Shown: positions 1-9,069 of the stretch, one piece after another | Layout of the letters: every line of letters starts with the position of its first letter | How positions within the stretch are numbered: the stretch's first letter is position 1 | DNA from: an uncultured Alphaproteobacteria bacterium | GTDB taxonomy: Bacteria > Pseudomonadota > Alphaproteobacteria > Rhodobacterales > Rhodobacteraceae | Assembly: GCA_913031285.1 (NCBI GenBank) | Contig: CAJWEI010000008.1 | Span: 1-64,000 of the forward strand | DNA length: 64,000 nt | Reading direction: 5' to 3' | Position numbers and translations under genes: made by a program | The notes under the pieces: generated by a model | The model's input: only the letters and a program-made list of their open reading frames with translations | Databases searched by the model: none | Told to the model about the DNA's origin: nothing

Positions 1-8
1 GATGCCCT

Positions 9-998
9 GTGGCGGCACGTAAATCGACATCAAAGTCAAATATTTTGGCGGATGAGCTTTTGAAGTATTATAAGGATATGTTGATGATCCGGCGGTTTGA
101 AGAAAAAGCCGGCCAACTTTACGGGATGGGTCTCATCTGTGGGTTTTGCCATCTCTATATTGGACAAGAGGCGGTTGTCGTTGGATTGGAGGCCGCTGCA
201 GAAAGCGGTGATAAACGGATTACATCCTATCGTGATCATGGGCACATGCTGGCCGCGGGAATGAGTCCTGATGGCGTAATGGCCGAGTTGACTGGTCGTG
301 TTGGAGGCTACTCGAAGGGTAAAGGCGGTTCGATGCATATGTTCAGCAAAGAAAAGCACTTTTATGGGGGCCATGGCATTGTAGCAGCTCAAGTACCCTT
401 GGGGGCAGGACTAGCCTTTGCTGATAAATATCAGGAAAACGGTCGCGTCACCTTTACCTACTTCGGTGATGGCGCCGCAAATCAGGGGCAAGTCTACGAA
501 ACGTTTAACATGGCCGCTCTGTGGGAATTACCTGTTATTTTTGTGATTGAGAATAACCAATATGCTATGGGTACGTCTCAGCAACGCTCGACGTCATCTC
601 CAGATATTTACACGCGTGGCGCGGCGTTTGGAATTCCTGGTGAAGCAGTTGATGGTATGGACGTTTTAGCTGTGAAAGAAGCTGGAGACAAAGCCGTTAA
701 GCATTGCCGTTCGGGTAAAGGCCCTTACATCTTGGAAATTAAAACCTATCGCTACCGTGGCCATTCGATGTCTGATCCAGCCAAATATCGAACCCGAGAG
801 GAAGTCCAGAAAATGCGCGAAGAGCGTGATGCTATAGAACACATAAGATCTCTTTTACTGACTGGGGAACACGCAAGTGAAGAAGATTTGAAGACTATCG
901 ACAAGGAGGTAAAGGCGATCGTTAATGCATCTGCTGACTTTGCCAAAGAAAGCCCGGAGCCTGGTCTGGACGAGCTTTGGACTGATATTTACGCGTAA
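9..998 (+). CDS. pdhA: pyruvate dehydrogenase E1 component, alpha subunit
   Basis: Thiamine-diphosphate-dependent E1 alpha, which with E1 beta decarboxylates pyruvate and reductively acetylates the lipoyl arm of the pyruvate dehydrogenase complex in the cytoplasm. The 329-residue product has the ThDP motif beginning GDGAANQG near residue 153 and the phosphorylation-loop-like YRYRGHSMSDPAKYR near residue 245, both typical of the heterotetrameric E1 alpha family, and the length is normal. The start is GTG at base 9; only eight upstream bases are visible, so the ribosome site cannot be judged. It is the first gene of a pdhA-pdhB-pdhC run, with 18 bases to pdhB. Branched-chain 2-oxoacid E1 alpha is the alternative; pairing with a lipoyl-bearing E1 beta makes PDH much more likely. 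Confidence 0.95.
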   Translation: MAARKSTSKSNILADELLKYYKDMLMIRRFEEKAGQLYGMGLICGFCHLYIGQEAVVVGLEAAAESGDKRITSYRDHGHMLAAGMSPDGVMAELTGRVGGYSKGKGGSMHMFSKEKHFYGGHGIVAAQVPLGAGLAFADKYQENGRVTFTYFGDGAANQGQVYETFNMAALWELPVIFVIENNQYAMGTSQQRSTSSPDIYTRGAAFGIPGEAVDGMDVLAVKEAGDKAVKHCRSGKGPYILEIKTYRYRGHSMSDPAKYRTREEVQKMREERDAIEHIRSLLLTGEHASEEDLKTIDKEVKAIVNASADFAKESPEPGLDELWTDIYA

Positions 999-1016
999 TG
1001 CAGGAGATTTAAGACT

Positions 1017-2402
1017 ATGGCAATTCAAATTCTTATGCCTGCGCTGTCGCCTACAATGGAAGAAGGCACTCTGGCAAAATGGTTTGTTAAAGAAGGCGAT
1101 GTTGTCGCCTCTGGCGATATCATTGCTGAAATTGAAACGGACAAGGCGACGATGGAGTTTGAAGCCATCAGTGATGGTATTATTGGGAAACTGTTGATCG
1201 CTGAAGGGACCGAGGCTGTTCAAGTGAATGCGCCGATCGCGATGCTGTTGGAGGAAGGTGAAAGCAGCGATGCGAATAATATTGATGCGCCCACAGCTGT
1301 CCTACAACCCGCGCCAAAAGAACAAGCTTTGATTGAGCCAGTGCTAAGTGTGCCTGCCGCAATAGCTGCACCAGCGATGATATCAGCACGGGCTGGTCCA
1401 GACTGGACCGAAGGGACGCCCGTTAAACAGCAAAGTGTTCGAGAAGCGCTGCGCGATGCAATGGCCGAAGAGATGACTTCTGATCCAACGGTCTTTCTGA
1501 TGGGCGAAGAAGTTGGCGAATATCAGGGAGCATATAAAGTCTCTCAAGGTTTGTTAGAAAAATTCGGCAATAAACGCATTATAGATACGCCAATCACTGA
1601 ACATGGTTTTGCCGGAATTGCGGTTGGGGCAGCCTTTGGCGGTTTGCGCCCAATTGTAGAGTTTATGACGTTTAATTTCGCAATGCAGGCAATGGATCAG
1701 ATCATTAACTCCGCTGCAAAAACACTTTATATGTCCGGCGGTCAGATGGGGGCACCTATGGTATTTCGTGGTCCCAATGGCGCGGCGGCGCGTGTGGGTG
1801 CTCAACACTCTCAGGACTTTGCAGCTTGGTTTGCGCAGATTCCAGGTCTGAAAGTTGCAATGCCCTATTCGGCGTCTGACGCCAAAGGGCTATTGAAAAC
1901 AGCTATTCGCGATCCTAATCCTGTGATTTTTCTTGAAAATGAAATCCTTTATGGCCGCAGTTTTGATGTGCCTGTTATTGATGATTTTACCGTTCCATTT
2001 GGCAAAGCTCGTATCTGGCGGGAAGGTAGTGACGTAACGATTGTCAGTTTTGGTATTGGCATGCAGCATGCTCTAGAAGCAGCAGAAAAACTTGGCACTG
2101 ATGGTATCGATGCTGAAGTACTCGACCTGCGCACATTGCGGCCTATCGATTATGACACTGTGATTACTTCTGTCCAAAAAACCAATCGCTGCGTAACAGT
2201 TGAAGAGGGTTTTCCAGTGGGCTCGATCGGCAATCATTTGTCCTCTGTGATTATGGAACGTGCATTTGATTATCTGGACGCACCGGTAGTTAATTGTACA
2301 GGCAAAGATGTGCCTATGCCCTACGCAGCCAATCTTGAAAAACTGGCGCTCTTGACGAGCGATCAAGTAGTTACGGCTGTTAAGTCAGTGACATATCGCT
2401 AA
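1017..2402 (+). CDS. pdhB: pyruvate dehydrogenase E1 component, beta subunit with N-terminal lipoyl domain
   Basis: Beta half of the E1 heterotetramer, completing the ThDP site. The 461-residue protein is about 130 residues longer than a plain E1 beta because residues 1-80 form a biotinyl/lipoyl domain with the lipoylation motif [10 protein letters not shown] (Lys near 42). A linker rich in Ala, Pro and Glu follows to about residue 125, then a normal E1 beta transketolase-like domain (for example [14 protein letters not shown] and [12 protein letters not shown]). This fusion is well known in alphaproteobacteria. A purine-rich site (GCAGGAG) precedes the ATG at 1017. It lies between pdhA and pdhC and is presumably cotranscribed with both. 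Confidence 0.95.
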   Translation: MAIQILMPALSPTMEEGTLAKWFVKEGDVVASGDIIAEIETDKATMEFEAISDGIIGKLLIAEGTEAVQVNAPIAMLLEEGESSDANNIDAPTAVLQPAPKEQALIEPVLSVPAAIAAPAMISARAGPDWTEGTPVKQQSVREALRDAMAEEMTSDPTVFLMGEEVGEYQGAYKVSQGLLEKFGNKRIIDTPITEHGFAGIAVGAAFGGLRPIVEFMTFNFAMQAMDQIINSAAKTLYMSGGQMGAPMVFRGPNGAAARVGAQHSQDFAAWFAQIPGLKVAMPYSASDAKGLLKTAIRDPNPVIFLENEILYGRSFDVPVIDDFTVPFGKARIWREGSDVTIVSFGIGMQHALEAAEKLGTDGIDAEVLDLRTLRPIDYDTVITSVQKTNRCVTVEEGFPVGSIGNHLSSVIMERAFDYLDAPVVNCTGKDVPMPYAANLEKLALLTSDQVVTAVKSVTYR

Positions 2403-2415
2403 GGAAGGTAGAGAC

Positions 2416-3687
2416 ATGCCTACAGAAATATTAATGCCGGCGCTGTCCCCAACGATGGAAGAGGGTAATTTGGCAAAATGGCTTGTAGAAGTGGGCGACA
2501 TTGTAGTCTCTGGAGATCTGATTGCGGAAATTGAGACTGACAAAGCCATTATGGAGTTTGAGGCTGTTGATGAGGGAGTTATTGGGAAAATTCTCGTACC
2601 AGAAGGGACTGAGAATGTCAAAGTTAACAGCCCAATCGCAGTTTTACTTGAAGACGGCGAAGAGATGTCCGACGTGTCTGGCTCGCCCGAACCTTTAGCT
2701 CAGCAGCCACAGGAAGACGCTACGCCCAAAGTTGCACTAATTGCTGATAACCCTGTTTCAGTTGCTCCTTTTGCGCTTGGAGGACGGGTCTTTGCATCTC
2801 CTTTGGCGCGTCGTATTGCTGCGGAAAAGGGTTTGGATTTGAGCCAAGTCTCAGGTAGCGGGCCTCATGGTCGAATCATAAAGGCTGACGTCGTAGCAGC
2901 CAAAATTGGCGCCTTGCCATCAGCATCCACAAGCCAAATTACAACAGCTCCGACTGCAATGACGAGCGACGCGGTTATAAAACTATATCAAAATCGAAAG
3001 ACGGTTGAAGTGTCGTTGGATGGCATGCGAAAGACAATTGCTGCGCGCTTGACTGAAGCCAAACAGACTATTCCACACTTTTACCTTCGTCGGGATATAA
3101 ACATTGATGCTCTTATGGCATTTCGCGCTCAAGCCAATAGCCAATTGGAAACTCGCGGCATCAAGCTGTCTGTTAATGATTTTATCATCAAAGCCTGTGC
3201 CATGGCGCTGCAATCCCTACCGGCAGCCAACACCGTATGGGCCGGAGATCGGCTTTTGCAGCTATCAGCATCCGATATCGCCGTCGCTGTGGCAATTGAC
3301 GGCGGGTTAATAACGCCAGTTCTAAAAAATGTTGAGCAGAAATCACTTGCTACACTCAGTGCTGAGATGAAGGATCTAGCTAGTCGAGCGCGTAGTAAAA
3401 AACTTGCGCCCGTTGAATATCAAGGTGGGAGTTTTTCTATATCGAATTTGGGGATGTTTGGCATTGATAATTTTGACGCCGTGATTAACCCGCCACAGTC
3501 GGCCATTCTGGCTGTTGGTGCCGGCAAGCAAAAACCGGTTGTGGGTCTGGATGGGGATCTTTCTGTGGCAACAATTATGTCAGTGACATTGTCTGTTGAT
3601 CATCGGGCAGTTGACGGAGCTTTAGGGGCGCAATTACTGGGTGCAATCGTCAAAAACCTCGAAAACCCAATAAGAATCTTAGTCTAA
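2416..3687 (+). CDS. pdhC: dihydrolipoamide acetyltransferase (E2 of pyruvate dehydrogenase)
   Basis: E2 core, which transfers acetyl from its lipoyl arm to CoA. Domain order in 423 residues: one lipoyl domain (1-78, motif ETDKAIMEFE), a variable linker, a peripheral-subunit-binding domain near 125-165 (ASPLARRIAAEKGLDLS and SGSGPHGRI), another linker, then the catalytic chloramphenicol-acetyltransferase-like domain ending with the active-site motif DHRAVDG near residue 394. It has a single lipoyl domain, unlike the three of E. coli AceF. The ATG at 2416 follows AAGGAAGGTAG, a strong ribosome site, 13 bases after the pdhB stop. No E3 gene (lpd) follows in this window; a terminator hairpin comes next instead. 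Confidence 0.95.
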   Translation: MPTEILMPALSPTMEEGNLAKWLVEVGDIVVSGDLIAEIETDKAIMEFEAVDEGVIGKILVPEGTENVKVNSPIAVLLEDGEEMSDVSGSPEPLAQQPQEDATPKVALIADNPVSVAPFALGGRVFASPLARRIAAEKGLDLSQVSGSGPHGRIIKADVVAAKIGALPSASTSQITTAPTAMTSDAVIKLYQNRKTVEVSLDGMRKTIAARLTEAKQTIPHFYLRRDINIDALMAFRAQANSQLETRGIKLSVNDFIIKACAMALQSLPAANTVWAGDRLLQLSASDIAVAVAIDGGLITPVLKNVEQKSLATLSAEMKDLASRARSKKLAPVEYQGGSFSISNLGMFGIDNFDAVINPPQSAILAVGAGKQKPVVGLDGDLSVATIMSVTLSVDHRAVDGALGAQLLGAIVKNLENPIRILV

Positions 3688-3732
3688 ATATTAGTATTTA
3701 GTAAATAGCCTGTCCCTTTCGGGGGCTTTTTG
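3684..3732 (+). terminator. terminator region after pdhC
   Basis: A perfect 7-bp inverted repeat with a TTAG loop (3684-3701) overlaps the pdhC stop codon. It is followed by a GC-rich hairpin, AGCC...CCC-TTTC-GGG...GGCT (3707-3727), running into TTTTT. The second hairpin plus T-run fits a Rho-independent terminator for pdhABC. cysE converges from the other side and could share the hairpin, but the opposite strand lacks a good T-run. Confidence 0.7.
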
Positions 3733-3759
3733 TTTAGAATAATTTTATTGGGTTCTGAC

Positions 3760-4590
3760 TTAATTTGCCGCTGGGGTGGCATCAGCATTTTCAGATAGTA
3801 ATTGGTCCATTGTAGCAGAGGGTGTCGTGCATCCTGCTTCGCCAACCACTACGGCAGGTACACCTGCCACAGTTGATTTGGAAGGCACATTTTGCAGCAC
3901 CACTGATCCAGCCGCGATACGAGAGCAATGCCCAACGCGGATGTTTCCTAGCACTTTTGCTCCAGCTCCGATCAAAACGCCATCATCAATTTTGGGATGG
4001 CGGTCTTCTTCCTCTTTACCTGTTCCGCCTAAGGTCACTGAGTGCAGCATCGACACGTTGTCACCTATAACTGCCGTTTCACCAATGACTATCGAATGGG
4101 CATGATCGATCATAAGCCCTTTTCCAATTTTGGCGTTGGGGTGAATATCTAGTCCAAACACTTCAGACACGCGCGACTGCATAAAATAGGCAATGTCTCG
4201 CTGGCCACTTATCCACATGAAATGCGCAATACGATATGCTTGTACCGCTTGAAATCCTTTAAAATACAATAAGGGCTGCAAAAACCGATGGCACGCTGCG
4301 TCGCGATCATACGTCGCCATGATGTCAGCCCGGGCAGAAGCGGCAAGTGTATTATCATCAGCAAAGGCCCTATTACAAAATTCGCGCAAATACTGTTCGG
4401 ACATTTCAAGTGAGGCGAGTTTTAGCGAAATACGGTGCGCCAGCGCATTTTCGATTGTAAAATGCTGTAATACATTTTTGTGAAGAAACGCCCCCAAGAG
4501 CGGTTCGTCCTTTACCGCCACTTCTGCTTCAGAGCGGATCTTTGCCCAAACGGGGTCTAGCTCCGCTAGTTGTGGTTGTGTTTTTCCCAT
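3760..4590 (-). CDS. cysE: serine O-acetyltransferase
   Basis: Transfers acetyl from acetyl-CoA to L-serine, giving O-acetylserine for cysteine synthesis in the cytoplasm. The C-terminal half carries left-handed beta-helix hexapeptide repeats and signature stretches such as GKGLMIDHAHSIVIGETAVIG and HPKIDDGVLIGAGAKVLGN, after the N-terminal alpha-helical SAT domain (residues about 10-110). The frame is open upstream to 4653, but I prefer the ATG at 4590 (MGKTQPQLAELD..., 276 residues) because a ribosome site (AGGGAC) lies about 8 bases before it and the extra 21 residues look unlike the family. It stands alone, convergent with pdhC. Confidence 0.93.
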   Translation of the reverse strand: MGKTQPQLAELDPVWAKIRSEAEVAVKDEPLLGAFLHKNVLQHFTIENALAHRISLKLASLEMSEQYLREFCNRAFADDNTLAASARADIMATYDRDAACHRFLQPLLYFKGFQAVQAYRIAHFMWISGQRDIAYFMQSRVSEVFGLDIHPNAKIGKGLMIDHAHSIVIGETAVIGDNVSMLHSVTLGGTGKEEEDRHPKIDDGVLIGAGAKVLGNIRVGHCSRIAAGSVVLQNVPSKSTVAGVPAVVVGEAGCTTPSATMDQLLSENADATPAAN

Positions 4591-5216
4591 AAAAAATGTC
4601 CCTGACCTGCATGTTAATTTTGCTACGTTTTTAAAAAATAGGACATGAAACAAATATTCAATGACCCAGAGCTGAATTAGTAGTTGGATAATTTTATGTT
4701 AGATTAATCTCAAAGCCGGATACAGCAAAAATTCGCGAAATTAGTTTGTGAGAATTATTTGGACATCGACGACAGCACACTGTCAAGCTAGATCAGAAAC
4801 TAGTTGGGCGGCAGCCGCATCGATGCTCTGCAGTCTCAGGCAATGGCTCAGGCCAGCCCAGAAAAGGTGCCGTGATATCCAGAAAAATGCCTTTGCTATT
4901 GCTTTGCTTCGGCTGGATGGGGTGAAATAGGATATCGTGATGACTGCGGCGATGACATTTCATAGGCTCGACTAAAGCCAATCTCGCTTTAAGGAAATGT
5001 ATTTTTTGTCTGTGCGGGTTGACAAACTTAATCACATTTTCGCGGTATTACTTAAAAAATTTCAAGCTTAGATTTACTGATCCCAATTCTTGCAGGATGG
5101 TATCTCTTGATGTGCATTTTATCCGTTGTATACTTCTTCCATCAGCTCTGCGTTAAACGCTCTTTTGCTGGGCATGAAATAGACCTCATGTCGTTTGGGT
5201 TAAAGAGATACTGGTC
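4591..5216. other. intergenic stretch between cysE and tyrS
   Basis: About 625 bases with no gene I can support. Two overlapping open frames (4748-4930 plus; 4793-5035 minus) show no recognisable domain, no ribosome site and no coding-like composition. The part near 4591-4700 presumably holds the cysE promoter. I see no clear terminator for tyrS, which reads into this stretch on the minus strand. Confidence 0.5.
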
Positions 5217-6470
5217 CTAATTTTTCAATCTCACAAGAACATGCCTTTTTTTACCAGCGCTAAGTTTGATTGTATTTTTTAGGGCTTCAGCCTCTATCAT
5301 TTGGCCCGCCTCGCTAAGAGGGGCATCGTTGAGGCGGGCACCATTTTCTGCGATCAAACGCTTGGCCTCCTTGCCTGATTTCACTAAGCCCGCTCTGACG
5401 ATAAGCTGCGCCACCGAAATCGCGTCGCCTACATCTGCCGTGTTTAGTATGACTGTAGGCAGGTCGTCCCCAATACCGCCTTTTTCAAATACCTCGCGCG
5501 CCGTTACCTGGGCATTGGCTGCGGCCTCTGCACCGTGAAGGAGTGTTGTGACCTCATTAGCCAAAATGATCTTGGCATCGTTGATGTCTGAGCCTTCAAG
5601 CGTACCCAACTTGTCACATTCCTCCAGTGGAACCTCTGTGTAGAGCTTGAGGAACCGCCCGACATCCGCGTCAGCAGTGTTACGCCAGAACTGCCAGAAC
5701 TCATAAGGGCTCCGCATGTTGGCATTTAACCAGACAGCCCCATCTTGGGATTTGCCCATTTTTTTGCCGTCCGATGTTGTCAAAAGTGGTGATGTCAGGC
5801 CAAATATATGACCTTCCATTGATCGACGCGTTAGATCAATTCCATTGATAATATTGCCCCATTGATCCGATCCGCCCATTTGCAGCATACAGCCATATCG
5901 CTTGTGTAGCTCAAGAAAATCATAAGCCTGCAGTATCATGTAGTTAAATTCCAAAAAAGACAGTGACTGGTCACGGCCTAGTCGAGATTTTACGCTCTCA
6001 AAGCTTAGCATTCGATTAACCGAAAAATGCCGTCCGACATCGCGCAGAAAGTCAAGATAGTTCAGCTCATCCAGCCACTCTGCGTTGTTGATCATTAACG
6101 CATCCGACGGGCCATCTCCATAGGTCATGTAGGCCGAAAAAACCTGTTTAATCCCAGCTATATTATCTTGAATCTTTGCAGGTGTCAGTAAAGGGCGTTC
6201 ATCAGCACGAAAGCTTGGGTCGCCAACCTTTGTCGTTCCGCCGCCCATAAGCGTGATAGGACGCCCATCTGTTTTTTGCAACCAGCGTAACATCATGATT
6301 TGGATTAGGCTGCCCACATGTAAAGAAGTAGCTGTCGCATCAAATCCGATATAGGCAGGCATACCGCCTTCGAGCAAAGCATCATCTAGGCGCGAGTAAT
6401 CTGTGCAGTCAGCGATAAAGCCACGGTCCATCATAATATTCAAAAAATCGGATTTTGGCGTAAAGGTCAT
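5217..6470 (-). CDS. tyrS: tyrosine--tRNA ligase
   Basis: Class I aminoacyl-tRNA synthetase charging tRNA-Tyr. It shows the adenylate-binding motif as SLHVGSL near residue 50 (HIGH equivalent), the tyrosine-site stretch [12 protein letters not shown], the KMSKS loop as KMGKS near residue 238, and a C-terminal S4-type RNA-binding domain ([16 protein letters not shown]). An in-frame ATG exists at 6482, but the second ATG at 6470 ([11 protein letters not shown]..., 417 residues) matches the usual family start and has GGGGCAAGAG just upstream. It is divergent from anmK with only about 60 bases between starts, so the two promoters must be compact or overlapping. Confidence 0.95.
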   Translation of the reverse strand: MTFTPKSDFLNIMMDRGFIADCTDYSRLDDALLEGGMPAYIGFDATATSLHVGSLIQIMMLRWLQKTDGRPITLMGGGTTKVGDPSFRADERPLLTPAKIQDNIAGIKQVFSAYMTYGDGPSDALMINNAEWLDELNYLDFLRDVGRHFSVNRMLSFESVKSRLGRDQSLSFLEFNYMILQAYDFLELHKRYGCMLQMGGSDQWGNIINGIDLTRRSMEGHIFGLTSPLLTTSDGKKMGKSQDGAVWLNANMRSPYEFWQFWRNTADADVGRFLKLYTEVPLEECDKLGTLEGSDINDAKIILANEVTTLLHGAEAAANAQVTAREVFEKGGIGDDLPTVILNTADVGDAISVAQLIVRAGLVKSGKEAKRLIAENGARLNDAPLSEAGQMIEAEALKNTIKLSAGKKRHVLVRLKN

Positions 6471-6533
6471 CTCTTGCCCCATTTGGTTTGTTCAGTCATT
6501 CCTATAAATGCTAAGCTGCCTAAGGAAAAGATT

Positions 6534-7628
6534 ATGTTTACGAAAAAGCCGACCATTTGTGTAGGGTCCATGTCTGGAACATCTTTGGATGGAGTGGATG
6601 GTGCTCAAATTACCACAGATGGTGAAGATATTTTTGAGTTTGGGCCAACGCGTTTCTCTGGATATTCGGCACAGGAAAAACAGATACTTCACGGGGTGCT
6701 TGGTAAATGGGCCTATGAAGAAGGACTAGAGCCCGCGCGCGCGCTTATTCACCGTAAACATATCGAGGTCCTGGCCCAATTTCCACAGGCTAAGCTTTTC
6801 GGATTCCATGGCCAGACGTTGGCCCATGAGCCCAAATCAAAGCGCACGCATCAATTGGGAGACGGACATGCCATTGCAGGTGTGATTGGCCGCCCTGTAG
6901 TTTGGGATTTTCGAAGTGAAGATGTTGCATCGGGTGGTGAAGGGGCTCCGCTGGCAGCATTTTTTCACTTTGCTTGTGCGAAATGGACTGGAGCAAAAGT
7001 ACCTCTGGTCATCCTAAATCTTGGCGGGGTTGGCAATCTGACTTGGATAAACCCAAGCAAGAGCAAGGCAGAAGATCAAGGCGCGCTGTTGGCCTTTGAC
7101 ACGGGTCCTGCAAATGCCCCGATCAATGATATGATGCGCGCTCGCCTTGGCGTGGATATGGATGAAGGGGGGGCAATTGCGGCCACCGGGCGTGTGCAGG
7201 ACCATGTGCTCAAAGTCGTCGCACGCGATCCTTATTTCTGCAAAATTCCACCAAAATCGCTTGATCGTAATACTTTTGTGACGATACTCGATCTGGTGAA
7301 AGAGTGTAGCAATGCCGATGCAGTGGCGACCTTGACGGCCATATGCGCCATGGGCGTGATGAGTGCATTGAAATTTTGTCCCAGCCCGCCTCAGCGTATT
7401 CTTGTCACCGGGGGTGGGCGGCATAATCGAGCGATGATGCAGATGATTTCTGCCGGTGTGGCCTGTCCGGTGGTCGCGGTGGAAGAGGTTGGTCTGGACG
7501 GCGATATGCTAGAGGCGCAGGCCTTTGCGTATCTGGCCATGCGCGTTGCGCGTGGTCTTCCCACATCGGGCCCAACCACAACTGGGGTCGCCATGTTGAC
7601 CGGTGGTGGCGTCTTATCCTCTGCGTGA
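6534..7628 (+). CDS. anmK: anhydro-N-acetylmuramic acid kinase
   Basis: Cleaves and phosphorylates 1,6-anhydro-MurNAc to MurNAc-6-phosphate during peptidoglycan recycling in the cytoplasm. The N-terminal signature [13 protein letters not shown], the central [13 protein letters not shown] and the C-terminal LVTGGGRHN are family hallmarks; 364 residues is normal. The open frame begins at 6474, but the ATG at 6534 with AAGGA 7 bases upstream puts the ATP-binding signature at the usual distance from the N-terminus. It is a single-gene unit followed by a terminator hairpin. It connects with nagZ at 25.5 kb, which makes the anhydro-MurNAc substrate. Confidence 0.94.
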   Translation: MFTKKPTICVGSMSGTSLDGVDGAQITTDGEDIFEFGPTRFSGYSAQEKQILHGVLGKWAYEEGLEPARALIHRKHIEVLAQFPQAKLFGFHGQTLAHEPKSKRTHQLGDGHAIAGVIGRPVVWDFRSEDVASGGEGAPLAAFFHFACAKWTGAKVPLVILNLGGVGNLTWINPSKSKAEDQGALLAFDTGPANAPINDMMRARLGVDMDEGGAIAATGRVQDHVLKVVARDPYFCKIPPKSLDRNTFVTILDLVKECSNADAVATLTAICAMGVMSALKFCPSPPQRILVTGGGRHNRAMMQMISAGVACPVVAVEEVGLDGDMLEAQAFAYLAMRVARGLPTSGPTTTGVAMLTGGGVLSSA

Positions 7629-7641
7629 GGCCAATAGTTCG

Positions 7642-7680
7642 AGAGTGTGACAGCTTTTCGCCGGCACACTCTAATTTTTA
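7642..7680 (+). terminator. Rho-independent terminator of anmK
   Basis: An 8-bp perfect stem AGAGTGTG (7642-7649) / CACACTCT (7665-7672) with a 15-base loop, followed by TAATTTTTA. It lies 14 bases after the anmK stop and is oriented to end anmK transcripts. Confidence 0.75.
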
Positions 7681-7909
7681 TCGGACGTAAAGCCCAAGCT
7701 CAATAAGTTTAAACCCCTGATACCAAGATGTAATTCAGCCACCATGAGCGCTGAGTTTTATGGTAGGGGCTGTGCTTGCGTTGTTTGGTGTGGTACATTT
7801 CCAAGTCGCCAAAGCACCGTTCGATCGGCAGGGCGCATCTATTACTCGTTGAAATTGACAATTGTATGGCTGAAGCCCATAGCACGCCGGTTTTGGCAAA
7901 TATTTGCCT

Positions 7910-8854
7910 TTAGGCGGAGCAGCTTGCCCCACCCAAGACACAGAATTTGGCGCAATGAGGGTGATTTAGGAAAACAGGTTTGGATGCGTCTTGTAACGTT
8001 TTACCAAGTTCAAATTCAGGTTCATACGGCAATAAAGTACAGGCGATCACACGCGGTGTTCTATCGCCTTTGCGTTTCACGATCATGCGCGAATAACTGC
8101 ACATCATATCTGTTGGCGTCTTGTTTAAAATACTCCAGCAGGAAGTTGTGATCTCCGGCACATCAGCAGTCTCATCCATCTCTGGAAAGAGCACAGTTTT
8201 TGATGGATTGAACGCATCGATATCAAAGCCGTGTTTGGCAAAAAGATTGGAATATTCCTGTCTAACATTTTCCCCTGGTTTGGCCAATAAGGCGCGTCCG
8301 GCAATTGTCATGTTGAGTCCGTTTTCACTCAGCCAGCGCATGCCTTTTAGTGTTTCGTCATAGCTGCTTTTGCCGCGTTCTTTGTCGTGGGAGGCTTTCG
8401 ACCAATGATCCAAAGAAATCCTAAGGTTCAGCTGATTGCCAAATGAACTATTCAACTCCAACAGTTTTTGTTTTACTTTTTGCCGCATCATTGGGCGCAT
8501 TGCATTTGTCAGGATCAACACTTGATAGCCTTTTTGTAGACAGATTTGGGTCATTGAGACTATTTCTGGGTTCATAAAAGGCTCACCACCCGTAAACCCG
8601 ATCTGTTTAGTGTCATGCCCGTCAGAACTTAATTCGCGCAGAAACCCTTTCACATCGTTTAGGGTAAGGTACACGAGGCTGTCGTTTTGTGGTGAACTTT
8701 TTATATAGCAATTTTTGCATGCTATATTGCAAAGTGTTCCTGTATTGAACCAAAGTGTCTCTAGGCCTTCAAAATTGACATATGCCCGATTCGATCCGTC
8801 TAACGTCTTGTCGCTGCGGTTAAATTTACCACCAGTGAATTTATTTTGCGTCAT
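7910..8854 (-). CDS. radical SAM protein with cysteine-rich C-terminus, function unknown
   Basis: A 314-residue radical S-adenosylmethionine enzyme of unknown substrate. The cluster motif CNIACKNC (Cys 42, 46, 49) is a standard CxxxCxxC, and GGEP follows at about 89-92. The C-terminal third holds further cysteines, ending HCAKFCVLGGASCSA, which suggests an auxiliary Fe-S cluster as in SPASM/twitch-type enzymes (inference). The frame is open to 8941, but the ATG at 8854 has an AAGGAG site 6 bases upstream. It stands alone, divergent from zwf; no precursor-peptide or partner gene is evident nearby. Peptide or small-molecule modification are both possible. Confidence 0.85.
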   Translation of the reverse strand: MTQNKFTGGKFNRSDKTLDGSNRAYVNFEGLETLWFNTGTLCNIACKNCYIKSSPQNDSLVYLTLNDVKGFLRELSSDGHDTKQIGFTGGEPFMNPEIVSMTQICLQKGYQVLILTNAMRPMMRQKVKQKLLELNSSFGNQLNLRISLDHWSKASHDKERGKSSYDETLKGMRWLSENGLNMTIAGRALLAKPGENVRQEYSNLFAKHGFDIDAFNPSKTVLFPEMDETADVPEITTSCWSILNKTPTDMMCSYSRMIVKRKGDRTPRVIACTLLPYEPEFELGKTLQDASKPVFLNHPHCAKFCVLGGASCSA

Positions 8855-8989
8855 AATTATGCTCCTTACGTTAGAAATATTATATTGTAACTTATCGATG
8901 CAGTAAGATACTTTTACGAAAATGACACATTCTTTAATCAAAATTCCTAATGTACAAATAGCATGTTTTCAGTTAAGAAATCAGGTGTG

Positions 8990-9003
8990 TGATAGCGCTA
9001 ACA
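8990..9003 (+). promoter_or_regulatory. palindromic LacI-family-type operator upstream of zwf
   Basis: TGATAGCGCTAACA is a near-perfect palindrome centred on AGCGCT, 67 bases before the zwf start. From memory, alphaproteobacterial LacI-family regulators, in particular CceR of Rhodobacter sphaeroides, which represses zwf-pgl-pgi and other hexose genes, use operators of this shape. The assignment to a CceR-like repressor is inference; the palindrome itself is seen directly. Confidence 0.6.
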
Positions 9004-9029
9004 AAACAGCGACTACTATGGCTGTTTTT
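9003..9029 (+). promoter_or_regulatory. leader hairpin upstream of zwf
   Basis: A perfect 8-bp inverted repeat AAAACAGC (9003-9010) / GCTGTTTT (9021-9028) with a 10-base loop, directly abutting the operator and followed by T-rich sequence. It resembles a short A/T-flanked terminator or attenuator in the zwf 5' leader, though it could be a second protein-binding site. Confidence 0.45.
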
Positions 9030-9069
9030 CTTTGGTTAATATTTCCCTAATTGAGAGGATAATAAGAAT

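Noticed and set aside
4748-5035. Overlapping open frames on both strands in the cysE-tyrS gap
   Set aside because: Short, without ribosome sites or domain features; composition does not look coding.
7690-7900. Minus-strand reading between anmK and the radical SAM gene with a stretch reading IERCFGDLEMYHTKQRKH, vaguely transposase-like
   Set aside because: It has no start or ribosome site, extends only about 60 codons, and matches no transposase family I can name; no terminal repeats are visible.
7744-8151. 135-codon open frame on the plus strand
   Set aside because: It overlaps the radical SAM gene on the opposite strand, has no ribosome site and no recognisable domain.
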